From a virus, in IMG/VR virus record IMGVR_UViG_3300007515_000620, positions 1-43,531 of that record: 43,531 bases of DNA. One strand, 5' to 3'. A program made the position numbers and the translations under genes. The notes below the pieces were generated by a model. That model had not been told where the DNA came from. It saw nothing but the letters and a program-made list of their open reading frames with translations, and made no database searches. Positions 25,596 to 33,593 of this stretch are shown piece after piece; position 1 is the stretch's first letter, and every line of letters starts with the position of its first letter.

Positions 25596-25818
25596 TAAGA
25601 TAGATCCCGAACATTATCACAGTAATACTCAACTAGAAGCTATTGATGTTATAGAGGCTTTTGATTTAAATTTTCATCGCGGAAATGTTGTTAAGTATGT
25701 ATTACGAGCTGGTAAGAAAACTGAAAAAGGTTATGAAAATAAAGATAAACAATTGGAAGATTTAAAAAAAGCAAAGTGGTATCTTGAAAGATTAATTAAA
25801 AACGTTAATGAAGGTTAA
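25588..25818 (+). CDS. DUF3310 family protein
   Basis: 76 residues. The pattern HYHSNTQLEAIDVIEAFDL, then FHRGNVVKYVLRAGKK, then QLEDLKKAKWYLERL is the DUF3310 (PF11753) signature common in phages. Biochemical role is not established. It overlaps the DpdA-like gene by 8 bases and the queC start region by 11. Confidence 0.8.
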   Translation: MANKIDPEHYHSNTQLEAIDVIEAFDLNFHRGNVVKYVLRAGKKTEKGYENKDKQLEDLKKAKWYLERLIKNVNEG

Positions 25819-26563
25819 TATGGATTTACGCGCGGCTAGAAGAGAGCTTCCAAAAATTAAAAATAATGTTGCTGTTATATTATCAGGTGGCATGGATAGT
25901 TCTATTGTTACGATGATGTTAGCTCGACATTATGGACCAGAAAAAGTATTTGCTTTAACTTTTAATTATGGTCAAAAACAAGCTATGGAATGTATGAAAG
26001 CTAAAGACTTATGTCGAGAATTGGGTGTATCCCAAAAGCAATTAGACATAGGATATTTTGGGCATTTAGTTCAACCCATTAGCGCAAACATATCTGGAAG
26101 TGATGTTGAGATGCCAACTATTAAAGATGTTTTAGGTGACCCTCAACCCCCAACATATGTTCCATTTAGAAATATGATGTTGTTAAGTAATGCATGCGCT
26201 TTTGCAGAAGTAGTAAAAGCAGAATATATATTTTGTGGGCTTCAAGTACATGATGAATATGGTTATTGGGATACGAGTCAAGCTTTTGTAGATGCATTAA
26301 ATGGCATCACTGCTCTAAATAGAACATTTAAAACAGAAATCATAGCACCATTTTCTTTATTAAGTAAAACAGAAGAACTTAAAATTTGTAAAGAGTTAGG
26401 AACATTTAATTTATTAGAACACACCTTAACATGTTATGATCCGGACGTTGAAGGTCGTAGTTGTGGTAGGTGCCCTTCTTGTTCCGAAAGAATAAAAGCT
26501 TTTGCAAATATACAAGAAACAGATCCGATACCATATCAAGTAGGATATAAGAAAGGTGATTAA
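25808..26563 (+). CDS. queC: 7-cyano-7-deazaguanine (preQ0) synthase
   Basis: 251 residues. LSGGMDSS (25-32) is the PP-loop; FNYGQKQ and PFRNMMLLSNA are QueC-specific blocks; CYDPDVEGRSCGRCPSCSER is the zinc site. QueC converts 7-carboxy-7-deazaguanine to preQ0 using ATP and ammonia. Two starts are possible: ATG 25808, inside the previous gene, or ATG 25820, which has a GAAGG Shine-Dalgarno at the right distance and gives a protein beginning MDLRAARR; the second is perhaps better. The adjacent amidotransferase gene overlaps its last base. Confidence 0.93.
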   Translation: MKVNMDLRAARRELPKIKNNVAVILSGGMDSSIVTMMLARHYGPEKVFALTFNYGQKQAMECMKAKDLCRELGVSQKQLDIGYFGHLVQPISANISGSDVEMPTIKDVLGDPQPPTYVPFRNMMLLSNACAFAEVVKAEYIFCGLQVHDEYGYWDTSQAFVDALNGITALNRTFKTEIIAPFSLLSKTEELKICKELGTFNLLEHTLTCYDPDVEGRSCGRCPSCSERIKAFANIQETDPIPYQVGYKKGD

Positions 26564-27210
26564 TGTGTAGCATCTCTGCGAGTAAAGATAAAGAAGTTTT
26601 ATTAAAATTAATAGAATTAAACAGATATAGAGGCGAAGAATCTCATTCAGCTACTCAATTTAAATATCATAAAGGAGAAGGGTTTCAAGTTAGAAGACAA
26701 CAAAAATCTTACGGACCCTTTGATATAAAATTGTTAGAAAAAGATTGGGATTATTGTATAGTTCATCAACAAGCGCCTACATCTAAAGAAGTTAATAATA
26801 CTGATTTAGCAACCGGAAGATTTATTCATCCAGCTCAAAATGAAAAATCTTTTTTATGGCATAACGGTATTATCAAAGAAGGAAAATTTGAAGGCGATTG
26901 GGATACAGAATGGTTATTTGATCTTGCATTGGAAGATTTGAAAAAAAGTCCTCTTAAAAGATTTAATGCTAGGTTAAGTGAAGCTGACGGCACATTCGCA
27001 TGTATGATGTATCACGGTCATAGGATGTTCGTATTTCGCAATGAAATTAGTCCTTTGTTTAGTAATGGTTCTACTTTTTCTTCAACCAAGTTTGAAGATT
27101 CTATACCTGTTCCACCAAATACGATGTGGAGTTTGAATTTTGAAACAAGTGTTTTAGAAGAAAAGTGGAAATTTGAAACGAAAGAAAACCCTTATCATTT
27201 TGGAGAGTAA
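26563..27210 (+). CDS. Class II glutamine amidotransferase (Ntn hydrolase)
   Basis: 215 residues. Cys2 directly follows the start methionine (MCSISA), as required for an N-terminal nucleophile after Met removal. NRYRGEESH (R-x-R-G), HNGIIKEG (the NGEI element) and SEADGTFACMMY (dG.FA) are the expected glutaminase landmarks. There is no synthetase domain. In archaea and some phages a fused Gat-QueC protein makes the archaeosine-type (G+) base; here the glutaminase is a separate gene next to queC, so it may deliver ammonia to a preQ0-derived base. It could instead serve another partner. Confidence 0.82.
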   Translation: MCSISASKDKEVLLKLIELNRYRGEESHSATQFKYHKGEGFQVRRQQKSYGPFDIKLLEKDWDYCIVHQQAPTSKEVNNTDLATGRFIHPAQNEKSFLWHNGIIKEGKFEGDWDTEWLFDLALEDLKKSPLKRFNARLSEADGTFACMMYHGHRMFVFRNEISPLFSNGSTFSSTKFEDSIPVPPNTMWSLNFETSVLEEKWKFETKENPYHFGE

Positions 27211-27680
27211 TGTTTAAACATCCCGTGAATGCCTCTACCGAGGTAACTAATATTGATAAAAAAATGATTCAGCCTAATACTATTGATTTGCGAATTGATA
27301 AGGTTTGGCGAATAGGTGCAGGACCGATGCACATGGATGAAAAGAAAAAAGATCATAGAAAACGCATAGAACAAACAGTTGACGAAAATGGTAACTTTGT
27401 TCTTGAACATGGTGCGTGCTATGAAATTCAATCTAAACAACATGTAGATATAGCAGAAGGAGAAATAGCAATTCTTCTTGGTCGAAGTACATTTAATAGA
27501 AATGGCGTATTAATTGTAAGTTCAATATATGATTCAGGTTTTAAAGATTTTGCCGGCGCTACTATGTATAATATTGGTGGCGAAACAACAGTAAAACCAA
27601 AAACTCGATTCGCACATTTGATTATAGCTGAAGCCGAAACACTTCACAAATATGAAGGAGATTATGGCGAAAAAAGTTGA
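27210..27680 (+). CDS. dUTPase / dCTP deaminase family protein
   Basis: 156 residues. IQPNTIDLRIDKVW matches the opening block of dCTP deaminases; GRSTFNRNGVLIVSSIYDSGFKDFAG is the shared substrate loop of the family; RFAHLIIAEAE fits the RiaQl strand. The protein would limit dUTP or dCTP, in keeping with phage nucleotide control. Which of the two reactions it performs cannot be settled by eye. It follows the amidotransferase by one base overlap, and its end overlaps gp33. Confidence 0.8.
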   Translation: MFKHPVNASTEVTNIDKKMIQPNTIDLRIDKVWRIGAGPMHMDEKKKDHRKRIEQTVDENGNFVLEHGACYEIQSKQHVDIAEGEIAILLGRSTFNRNGVLIVSSIYDSGFKDFAGATMYNIGGETTVKPKTRFAHLIIAEAETLHKYEGDYGEKS

Positions 27681-27912
27681 TATTGATAAGAAAGATATAA
27701 TTAAGATGCTATCTCCAGAAAAATTTAATATGGAGGTAAAAACTTTAGCTGATAAGATGCCCATAATGGAAGCTATATTATATTATTGCGAACAACACAA
27801 ATTAGAATATGAAACCGCTGCCTCTTTGATTTCAACAGATCTTAAAAGGATGTTAAGAAAAGAAGCAGAAGATTTAAATTTTATTCAAACAACTTCCAAA
27901 TTACCGATATGA
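27664..27912 (+). CDS. gp33: T4 gp33-like late transcription accessory protein
   Basis: 82 residues from ATG 27664, which has an AAGGAG Shine-Dalgarno at 27655-27660; the in-frame ATG at 27652 lies upstream of that site and is less likely. MEAILYYCEQHKLEYETAASLISTDLKRMLRKEAEDLN matches the helical pattern of T4-like gp33 (Y/M-EAI...CE...E.E.a..lI...lk..l..EA..LN). gp33 joins the late sigma factor and the sliding clamp to RNA polymerase at TATAAATA promoters, and such promoters occur in this window. Confidence 0.7.
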   Translation: MAKKVDIDKKDIIKMLSPEKFNMEVKTLADKMPIMEAILYYCEQHKLEYETAASLISTDLKRMLRKEAEDLNFIQTTSKLPI

Positions 27913-27922
27913 GAGACAACAG

Positions 27923-28108
27923 ATGTTCCAAAAAATTAAAAAGAGTTGGGAAGATATTTGGTTACCAAAATTACAAGAGGGTAAGACAAAAGTAGAATTA
28001 GAACGAGATAGAAAGTATGAATCTAGATGGGTTTGGTATCATACACTCCTTGTTGTTGAATTAGCCATAGCCAATATTCTTCTACTTATTATAGCAATAA
28101 AGATATGA
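27923..28108 (+). CDS. Small single-pass membrane protein
   Basis: 61 residues: a charged N-terminal helix (about 1-37, many K, E, R) followed by one hydrophobic segment (about residues 38-60, HTLLVVELAIANILLLIIAI). No family recognised. It lies between gp33 and gp59 and overlaps the gp59 start as ATGA, so it is likely translated. Confidence 0.6.
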   Translation: MFQKIKKSWEDIWLPKLQEGKTKVELERDRKYESRWVWYHTLLVVELAIANILLLIIAIKI

Positions 28109-28701
28109 ATGAGTTTGAATGTTATAGTACTTACACAGCTTTAAAATTACATTTTACAACAGATTATGATTATTTTAAATATAATGGAAAATGTAATGTT
28201 ACAGTAGATTCCTTTAATAAACGAAGAGAGAGATTTTTCTTTAAAAAATTATCGCGAGAATATAATAGTAAGGAATTAATAGATTTCTTAGTATCCAATT
28301 TTTCTAGCAATATAAATATGTGGATAGGTGATGCATTTGGAGAAAGGTGTGTATCAACTTATCGAGAATGGAAAAAACGTATTGAGAGTTTACAATATTG
28401 TTTCCGTTCTGACTGTACAAGTATCATGGATGACGACCCCAAAAATTTTGATAATTTATTTGAAATAGTTGATGGTCAACATCCTCCAATATTTCGTCAT
28501 GTTTTATCGAAAAAAATAAATATTGAAACATTTATTATATTGGATGATATCTTGAACTTCATACCAAGATTTAATAAAGAGTTGCAGGATACAATAGTGT
28601 GGCCGGACTACTTTAAAATGTGTATGAAGTATAAACCTTTCTTTAATCACGATCTTAGTGAAAGTAAAAAGACTTTAAAAAAAGTACTTGAAATCCAATA
28701 A
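28105..28701 (+). CDS. gp59: T4 gp59-like helicase loader
   Basis: 198 residues against 217 in T4. The N-terminal YSTYTALKLHFTTDYDYFKYNGK, then FNKRRERFFFKKLSREY and DFLVSNF, are the recognisable gp59 blocks, and SLQYCFRSDC follows the usual spacing. gp59 binds forked DNA and gp32 and loads the gp41 helicase. The gp32 gene follows directly, preserving the T4 arrangement of genes 33, 59 and 32. Confidence 0.88.
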   Translation: MNEFECYSTYTALKLHFTTDYDYFKYNGKCNVTVDSFNKRRERFFFKKLSREYNSKELIDFLVSNFSSNINMWIGDAFGERCVSTYREWKKRIESLQYCFRSDCTSIMDDDPKNFDNLFEIVDGQHPPIFRHVLSKKINIETFIILDDILNFIPRFNKELQDTIVWPDYFKMCMKYKPFFNHDLSESKKTLKKVLEIQ

Positions 28702-28716
28702 GATCTAAGTTATAAT
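28688..28716 (+). promoter_or_regulatory. Sigma70-type promoter for gp32
   Basis: TTGAAA at 28688-28693, a 17-base spacer, then TATAAT at 28711-28716. The predicted start near 28723 gives a leader of about 60 bases before the gp32 ATG. The leader is A-rich and ends in ATAAGGAG, a strong ribosome site 7 bases before the ATG. Confidence 0.8.
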
Positions 28717-28785
28717 AATAGTTATATTATGACAGCGTGGACATAACGAAACAACAAAATAACAAAGCAGATATAAGGAGTATAT

Positions 28786-29658
28786 ATGTCGTTTGCAGAT
28801 ATGAAAAAGAAAAGAGGTTCCTCATTAAGCCGCCTCAGCGAAGAGCTTAATAAAATAAACAGTCCCCAAGTTGGTGTAGATGATAGATTCTGGAAAGCGG
28901 ATCTAGATAAAGCTGGTAACGGTTATGCTGTTATTAGGTTTCTTCCTCCTGTTGAGGGAGAAGACATTCCATGGGTACGAGTTTTTAATCATGGTTTTCA
29001 AGGACCAGGTGGTTGGTATATTGAAAACAGTCTTACCACTAACGGCAAAAAAGATCCTGTTTCAGAGTATAATTCTAAACTTTGGGATACAGGTCTCGAA
29101 GCTAATAGAGATATTGTTCGTAAACAAAAAAGGCGTTTAACCTATTATACAAATATAATGGTTGTAGAAGACGCTAAGCGACCAGAAAATGAGGGGAAAG
29201 TATTCTTGTTTAAATTCGGAAAGAAAATTTTCGATAAAATCAATGATATGATGAATCCTCAATTTGAAGATGAGACTTCTGTTAATCCTTTTGATTTTTG
29301 GGAAGGTGCAAATTTTAAATTGAAAATTCGTAAAGTAGAAGGTTTTACTAATTACGATAAAGCTGAATTTGCTTCACCGTCTCCATTATTCGAAGATGAT
29401 GAAAAAATGGAAGCTACTTGGAAGCAACAATATCCACTTCAAGAATTCCTCAAGCCGGAAAATTTTAAATCTTATGAAGAACTTCAAGCAAGACTTAATA
29501 AAGTTCTTGGTACTGGAGTTGACCCTAGTATGCAAAGAGCAGAAGAAACTATAATCGGTCCAGTGGACACGCCTCCGTTCGATAGTAATATGGATTCGGG
29601 GTCAGGAGAAGATTCTAGTAGTCTTTCTTACTTTGCTAAATTAGCCGACGAAGAATAA
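28786..29658 (+). CDS. gp32: T4 gp32-like single-stranded DNA-binding protein
   Basis: 290 residues (T4: 301). The basic N-terminal LAST-type region (DMKKKRGSSLSRLSEEL) fits cooperative binding; WVRVFNHGFQGPGGWYIENS, YYTNIMVVEDAKRPENEGKVFLFKFGKKIFDKIND and FWEGANFKLKIRKVEGFTNYDKAEF trace the OB-fold core; the C-terminus is acidic and ends SYFAKLADEE. The T4 zinc ligands are not kept: the histidine of NHG stays, but the three cysteine positions lie in NSLTTNGKKDPVSEYN, which has none. It coats ssDNA in replication and repair. Confidence 0.95.
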   Translation: MSFADMKKKRGSSLSRLSEELNKINSPQVGVDDRFWKADLDKAGNGYAVIRFLPPVEGEDIPWVRVFNHGFQGPGGWYIENSLTTNGKKDPVSEYNSKLWDTGLEANRDIVRKQKRRLTYYTNIMVVEDAKRPENEGKVFLFKFGKKIFDKINDMMNPQFEDETSVNPFDFWEGANFKLKIRKVEGFTNYDKAEFASPSPLFEDDEKMEATWKQQYPLQEFLKPENFKSYEELQARLNKVLGTGVDPSMQRAEETIIGPVDTPPFDSNMDSGSGEDSSSLSYFAKLADEE

Positions 29659-29669
29659 TTCATTTAAAT

Positions 29670-29692
29670 AGAGGGGTTCTTAGAATCCCTCT
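29670..29692. terminator. Bidirectional intrinsic terminator
   Basis: A 23-base inverted repeat (AGAGGGGTTC, loop TTA, GAATCCCTCT; 10 bp with one G-U) lies between the convergent gp32 and tape measure genes. On the + strand it is followed by a T-rich stretch (AGTTATTTCC), on the - strand by ATTTAAATG, so it can end transcription from both sides. Confidence 0.8.
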
Positions 29693-29694
29693 AG

Positions 29695-32010
29695 TTATTT
29701 CCTCTTTTTGATTGGATCTCGACGTGCATTCGCATCTGTTTGTGTAACTGTGGGCATTGTAAAATTTTGTGTATTGTTATTCTGATTAGATTGAATGAGG
29801 TTCCCTGATTGTGACGCTGATTTCGCATCTGCGAGCGCTGCTTTTTGTTTTTCCGCTTCTATTTCTTTTTCTCTAAGTTTTGCCCATTGATCCTCTCCCA
29901 CTTTTGCGCGTATTTTAGCTCTCTCTTCCATTTCATCTGATAGTAACATGCCGGCAACTGTTGTATTGCCTTGTTTTATTAAACTCGCGCCCATCATTGT
30001 CATAATGTTATCCCAACTTAGGAAATTCATTAGCTTATCCCAAATATTGGATATTGCTTCTCCGAGATATGAAAATAAATTTTTAATACCGTTAAACAAT
30101 GAAAAATTTCCATCGGCGTCTCTTAAATTTTCATCAATAAATTTTACTGCATTATCAAAACCCATTTTTTCTAATATCCAAGCGACGGCTTCACCTAAGA
30201 GATTTGGAATAAACATTAATACATCATCAAATATAGATTCTATTCCGGCCCCTATCGCTCCAGTAATTCCGCCTTCTTCATAACCTTTCATAACATTTGA
30301 TATAACATCAAATGCAGAAAATAGAATCCCAATAGGTATAAAAATTCTACCGAAAATCTTACCGATTACTTTTACAACTTTTAATATTCCTTTTATTGGT
30401 TTCATCCAATCACCCAATGGAGAAACTATAGCTTTAAATGTTTTAGCAACTTTAGTGAAAACTCCTTCTGGACCAAATGCCGCGGCTGTTGAAGCCTTAA
30501 TACTTTTAAACATTTCGGTCGGCTTAGCTAGAGAATCCGGACTTAAAAAACCCATAGTACCAAAACTTAATACATTTGTTAGTTTAAAAAATCCTTTCGT
30601 AATCTTCCACAAAGTTCCTAATACATTATCTATTCCAGTTAGGAAACCTGTTTTCATTTTCATTAAGGTACTGCCTTCATCAAACATTGGCATCTTAAAA
30701 AAGTTTCCCATTTTTCCACTAAAATTAGTTTTTGCTTTAGAAACAGCCTCACTTATATCATCACCTATGTTGAAAATTTTACCTTTCAATTTAGAAAACA
30801 TGCCTTGTTTTTTTAATTCAACACCGTCAACGTCTGATGGATCTAATCCTAACATTTTTAATTGTTTAGCGAAGAAAGATTCTTTTGCAATTTTGCTAGC
30901 ATCAACAGCGCCTTCGCCTATATCTAACATTTTAGATTGGGTTTTTAGGAATTTTATTTTATCAGCTTTTGATAAATCAGCGGCGTCATCAGCCCAGGCC
31001 AACATTTTAGATTGATCTTTTAGAAATTTGACTTTAGTTTTATCTATACCATCTGTATGTTCCGCCATCCATGATAACATTTTGGATTGCTTTTTCAAGA
31101 ATTTGGCTTTATCTGTATCTGCTATACCTTCTGCCTGATCTGCCCACTTCAACATATTTTGTTGCATATTCATAAATTTTAATTTATTCGCATCTGTCAA
31201 TTTTTCGGAATCACCGGCCCATGCTAACATTTTACTTAATTGTTTGGAAAAATTTCCTTTCCAACTTTTCGACGTAGCCTCTGTAGCATCATCAAATTTT
31301 AAATATTTCTTTATATTATCAAAAAAACCTGTTTTATTTTTTGAGAGTTCATCTGGGAATGATTGATTAAATCCAAAATATTTTCCTAACTTAAAAAAGA
31401 ACCCACTCTTTTTTACTTTAAGATCATCAATTGCTTTAGTATCATCGGCAAAACCGAAAAAACTTTTTAATTTTGAAAAGAAACCAGCTTTTGGCTTACC
31501 CATCTCATCTAAAGTTTTTCCTCCAGTGTTCCACCAATCTCCCCACTTAGTTTTAAAAGCTAAAAATCCAGCACCCATTGCTGCGAAAGTACCAGTAAGT
31601 ATTCCGGCGGCATCTGCCCAACCCAATTCTAAGTCACCTTTGCTATCAGTCCCACCACCTCCGGGTTTTCCATCTTTCTTCATCCGCGCGGCTTCCATGG
31701 CGGCTTCTAATCTTTTGCGTTCAGCATCTTTTGTGAAATCTAAATAATCTTTAAAAAGATTTGCGGTTAGAAGTGTATTTGCACCGACGTTTTGTAGTAA
31801 ATTGTTACTTAGATCATTCCCGCGAACCACGCTTGTAAAATGCGAATCCTGTTTATCAAAATTAGATTTCATTTGATTTACCATCATCGCACCAGTCACG
31901 CCATCCGCATTTAAATGAGAAGAGACTTCATCCTGCCACGCTTTGCGCGAAGCCATTTCATTGGGATCAGTTTTTGTTACACCTTGTACGTTAACCGTTT
32001 CTTCAGCCAT
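29695..32010 (-). CDS. Tail tape measure protein with 25-residue repeats
   Basis: 771 residues, rich in K, A, G and F. The N-terminal 110 residues are helical. From residue 176 to about 454 it is built of about eleven tandem units near 25 residues long, each opening with an aromatic pair or F-L/F-x-K (for example FLKKQSKMLSW, FLKDQSKMLAW, FLKTQSKML). Hydrophobic segments follow (around 135-155 and 570-640, IFGRIFIPIGILFSAFDVI), as is normal for tape measures. It stands directly after the frameshifting gp26 gene, the universal place for a tape measure. It sets tail length and is later ejected. AAGGA lies 8 bases before the ATG. Confidence 0.85.
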   Translation of the reverse strand: MAEETVNVQGVTKTDPNEMASRKAWQDEVSSHLNADGVTGAMMVNQMKSNFDKQDSHFTSVVRGNDLSNNLLQNVGANTLLTANLFKDYLDFTKDAERKRLEAAMEAARMKKDGKPGGGGTDSKGDLELGWADAAGILTGTFAAMGAGFLAFKTKWGDWWNTGGKTLDEMGKPKAGFFSKLKSFFGFADDTKAIDDLKVKKSGFFFKLGKYFGFNQSFPDELSKNKTGFFDNIKKYLKFDDATEATSKSWKGNFSKQLSKMLAWAGDSEKLTDANKLKFMNMQQNMLKWADQAEGIADTDKAKFLKKQSKMLSWMAEHTDGIDKTKVKFLKDQSKMLAWADDAADLSKADKIKFLKTQSKMLDIGEGAVDASKIAKESFFAKQLKMLGLDPSDVDGVELKKQGMFSKLKGKIFNIGDDISEAVSKAKTNFSGKMGNFFKMPMFDEGSTLMKMKTGFLTGIDNVLGTLWKITKGFFKLTNVLSFGTMGFLSPDSLAKPTEMFKSIKASTAAAFGPEGVFTKVAKTFKAIVSPLGDWMKPIKGILKVVKVIGKIFGRIFIPIGILFSAFDVISNVMKGYEEGGITGAIGAGIESIFDDVLMFIPNLLGEAVAWILEKMGFDNAVKFIDENLRDADGNFSLFNGIKNLFSYLGEAISNIWDKLMNFLSWDNIMTMMGASLIKQGNTTVAGMLLSDEMEERAKIRAKVGEDQWAKLREKEIEAEKQKAALADAKSASQSGNLIQSNQNNNTQNFTMPTVTQTDANARRDPIKKRK
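30649..31485 (-). repeat. About eleven 25-residue repeats in the tape measure gene
   Basis: Six consecutive units (residues 279-428) are exactly 25 residues long; flanking units are 25-27. Most begin with F or G-F-F/N-F-S and have K near positions 3-4 and 7, with hydrophobic residues at 8-9. DNA identity between units is low to moderate, so the repeat is kept at protein level. Confidence 0.85.
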
Positions 32011-32023
32011 TTATTATTCCTTG

Positions 32024-32928
32024 TTATTGATTTCTATATTTAGCTGCTTCTTGTTCCATTCTTTCGTTTTCTTCTTCAATAAATTCTAATAATAATGTAA
32101 GATATATTTCTCTTTCATAACAAATTAAATTTTCTAGCTCAGCTAAGCTCCATTTATGACTTTGAACTATAGCGAATAGAGTTCTATAATAGTTATGTAA
32201 ACTATTATGACTGAGCGCTAGCCGAAAAAAGATTGTAGCCCCTCCAAGACTACATCTTGTTTTTTATTACATTTTTGACAAGTAAAATTTAATGTATGCC
32301 TTAATTTTGGCATAGTATTAAAAAATGCAATGATCTTTCCGAATTGCTGTTGATTTAAAGACATAATAAAATCTTCTAATTCTTTTTCTGTGTAATCTTT
32401 AATATCATGCATTTCCGTACCATCTTGAATTGTATCTATGCACGCTTTAGTTATTTCAAAAATAGAATCCATTTGAGATTCATCAGGAGGCCTTGTCATC
32501 CTATCAATGTCAGGATATTTTAATTTAACTTTTATTTTTTCAGTTAGTTCTACTACATCATGATGGCCTTTTCCGGTTTCTAAAGAAACATCATCAAGAT
32601 CAATTTTGGTTGGCGTTTGACCTTCACAATCTTTATTTTTACAAGTCAAATTAATTTCAACATTTTGTCCAACTGATCGTGCTCTTAAATTTAGAAAAAA
32701 TAATTCTATATCAAAAGCAGGAAGTTTTTCAACTTCAATATCATCCGTAAGACAACAATTTTTAATGATTTCTTTTGTGGCTCTTACAATATCACCTGTA
32801 TCGCCACCCTCTAAGGCAGTTAATAGAATCTTTTCTTCTTTAACTAAAAAGGGCCTATATTTTATTTTTTGATCCACACTATGTAATTTAAGTTCATATG
32901 TGGGATTATTCACGGTTGGTAAAGCCAT
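32024..32928 (-). CDS. gp26 frameshift fusion product (tail assembly chaperone, long form)
   Basis: A -1 shift at the T-TTT-TTC slippery site joins the first 235 residues of gp26 to a 66-residue extension in the -1 frame, giving 301 residues. The extension reads RLALSHNSLHNYYRTLFAIV, then QSHKWSLAELENLICYERE, and ends KYRNQ. It has no ATG, GTG or TTG start near its beginning, yet is open for 66 codons and runs to just before the tape measure gene. HKWSLAELENL..YERE resembles the W..EL/I..m...ER motif of other phage tail chaperone extensions. By analogy with lambda G/GT, a small share of ribosomes would make this form, which contacts the tape measure. Confidence 0.85.
32218..32928 (-). CDS. 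gp26: T4 gp26-like baseplate/tail assembly chaperone, short form
   Basis: 236 residues. It fits the T4_baseplate (gp26) family: an N-terminal domain with KEEKILLTALEGGDTGDI, then a zinc ribbon formed by C96, C101, C217 and C220 (LTCKNKDCEG and FTCQKCNKKQD). T4 gp26 is needed for hub assembly. Its last codons, TCT TTT TTC GGC TAG, contain the frameshift site, so this is the main, unshifted product. A GGAG ribosome site lies before the ATG, in the short gap after the tube gene. Confidence 0.85.
   Translation of the reverse strand: MALPTVNNPTYELKLHSVDQKIKYRPFLVKEEKILLTALEGGDTGDIVRATKEIIKNCCLTDDIEVEKLPAFDIELFFLNLRARSVGQNVEINLTCKNKDCEGQTPTKIDLDDVSLETGKGHHDVVELTEKIKVKLKYPDIDRMTRPPDESQMDSIFEITKACIDTIQDGTEMHDIKDYTEKELEDFIMSLNQQQFGKIIAFFNTMPKLRHTLNFTCQKCNKKQDVVLEGLQSFFG
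32224..32230 (-). promoter_or_regulatory. Programmed -1 ribosomal frameshift site
   Basis: On the - strand the heptamer TTTTTTC is read T-TTT-TTC in the gp26 frame, the X-XXY-YYZ form, two codons before the TAG. A perfect 9-bp hairpin (ATAATAGTT, loop TACAT, AACTATTAT) begins 15 bases downstream and may stimulate the shift; the spacing is longer than the usual 5-9. Confidence 0.85.
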
Positions 32929-32963
32929 TATTACTCCATATTATTAATTATTATTCACACTGT

Positions 32964-33593
32964 TTACGGGGCCAATCCGGATTCCGTTAGTTCCTGTCCG
33001 GTTTCTTTTACAAATTCATTCGGGACTGTATAACCTCCGGCACCGGATACCGGTTCCCATCTTTTATAATGAAACGTCACATTAAATTTTCCTACTGTAT
33101 TCGTCTGATCCCAGCCCAAAGTAATTGGATCAACTACTGTTGGAAATGCTTCTAAATATTTAACCCCGGATGTTGCTTCTGATGGGCTCACGGACGATGA
33201 ATCCTGGGCGAACATATAAACAGTGATTTGACCTTTGTATTCGGATTGGTATGATATGTCTCCGGAAATTGGATCAACAGCCGAATCTATCCACTTTAAA
33301 AATCCATGTCTAACTATGTGGGAATTTGTTAATATAAATCCTAATGAAATTTCCCCGTAGGTTTGTTCTCTTGCTATTTTTCGGGTAGGCCCATAATGTC
33401 TTAATTCAGAGGTTGCTACCGTTCTTCCCGGCATTGGAACTGTATCACAATGATATAATGTATCTTCCCCTTGTGGCCAGTCTGCCTTGCTACCTTTGGG
33501 AAAAGTGATTTGAGCAGCAAATCTATTTAAAGGAGCCAGTCCTTTATGTTTATCTATAGACGATACAAATTTATCTACTGAAAACTGGTCCAT
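32964..33593 (-). CDS. Tail tube fold protein, likely gp54-like baseplate tube initiator
   Basis: 209 residues. LAPLNRFAAQITFP, VPMPGRTVATSELRHYGPTRKIAREQTYGEISLGFI and WIDSAVDPISGD are the blocks shared by T4 gp19 tail tube and gp54 tube-initiator proteins. Placement beside gp4, gp26 and the tape measure favours gp54, but the length is nearer gp19 (163) than gp54 (320). It would join the inner tube to the baseplate hub. The gene overlaps its upstream neighbour by one base. Confidence 0.7.
   Translation of the reverse strand: MDQFSVDKFVSSIDKHKGLAPLNRFAAQITFPKGSKADWPQGEDTLYHCDTVPMPGRTVATSELRHYGPTRKIAREQTYGEISLGFILTNSHIVRHGFLKWIDSAVDPISGDISYQSEYKGQITVYMFAQDSSSVSPSEATSGVKYLEAFPTVVDPITLGWDQTNTVGKFNVTFHYKRWEPVSGAGGYTVPNEFVKETGQELTESGLAP

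Noticed and set aside
29948-31747. Several + strand open frames opposite the tape measure gene
   Set aside because: They are shadows of the - strand gene, whose repeats, ribosome site and gene order are convincing. No family resemblance or ribosome sites support them.
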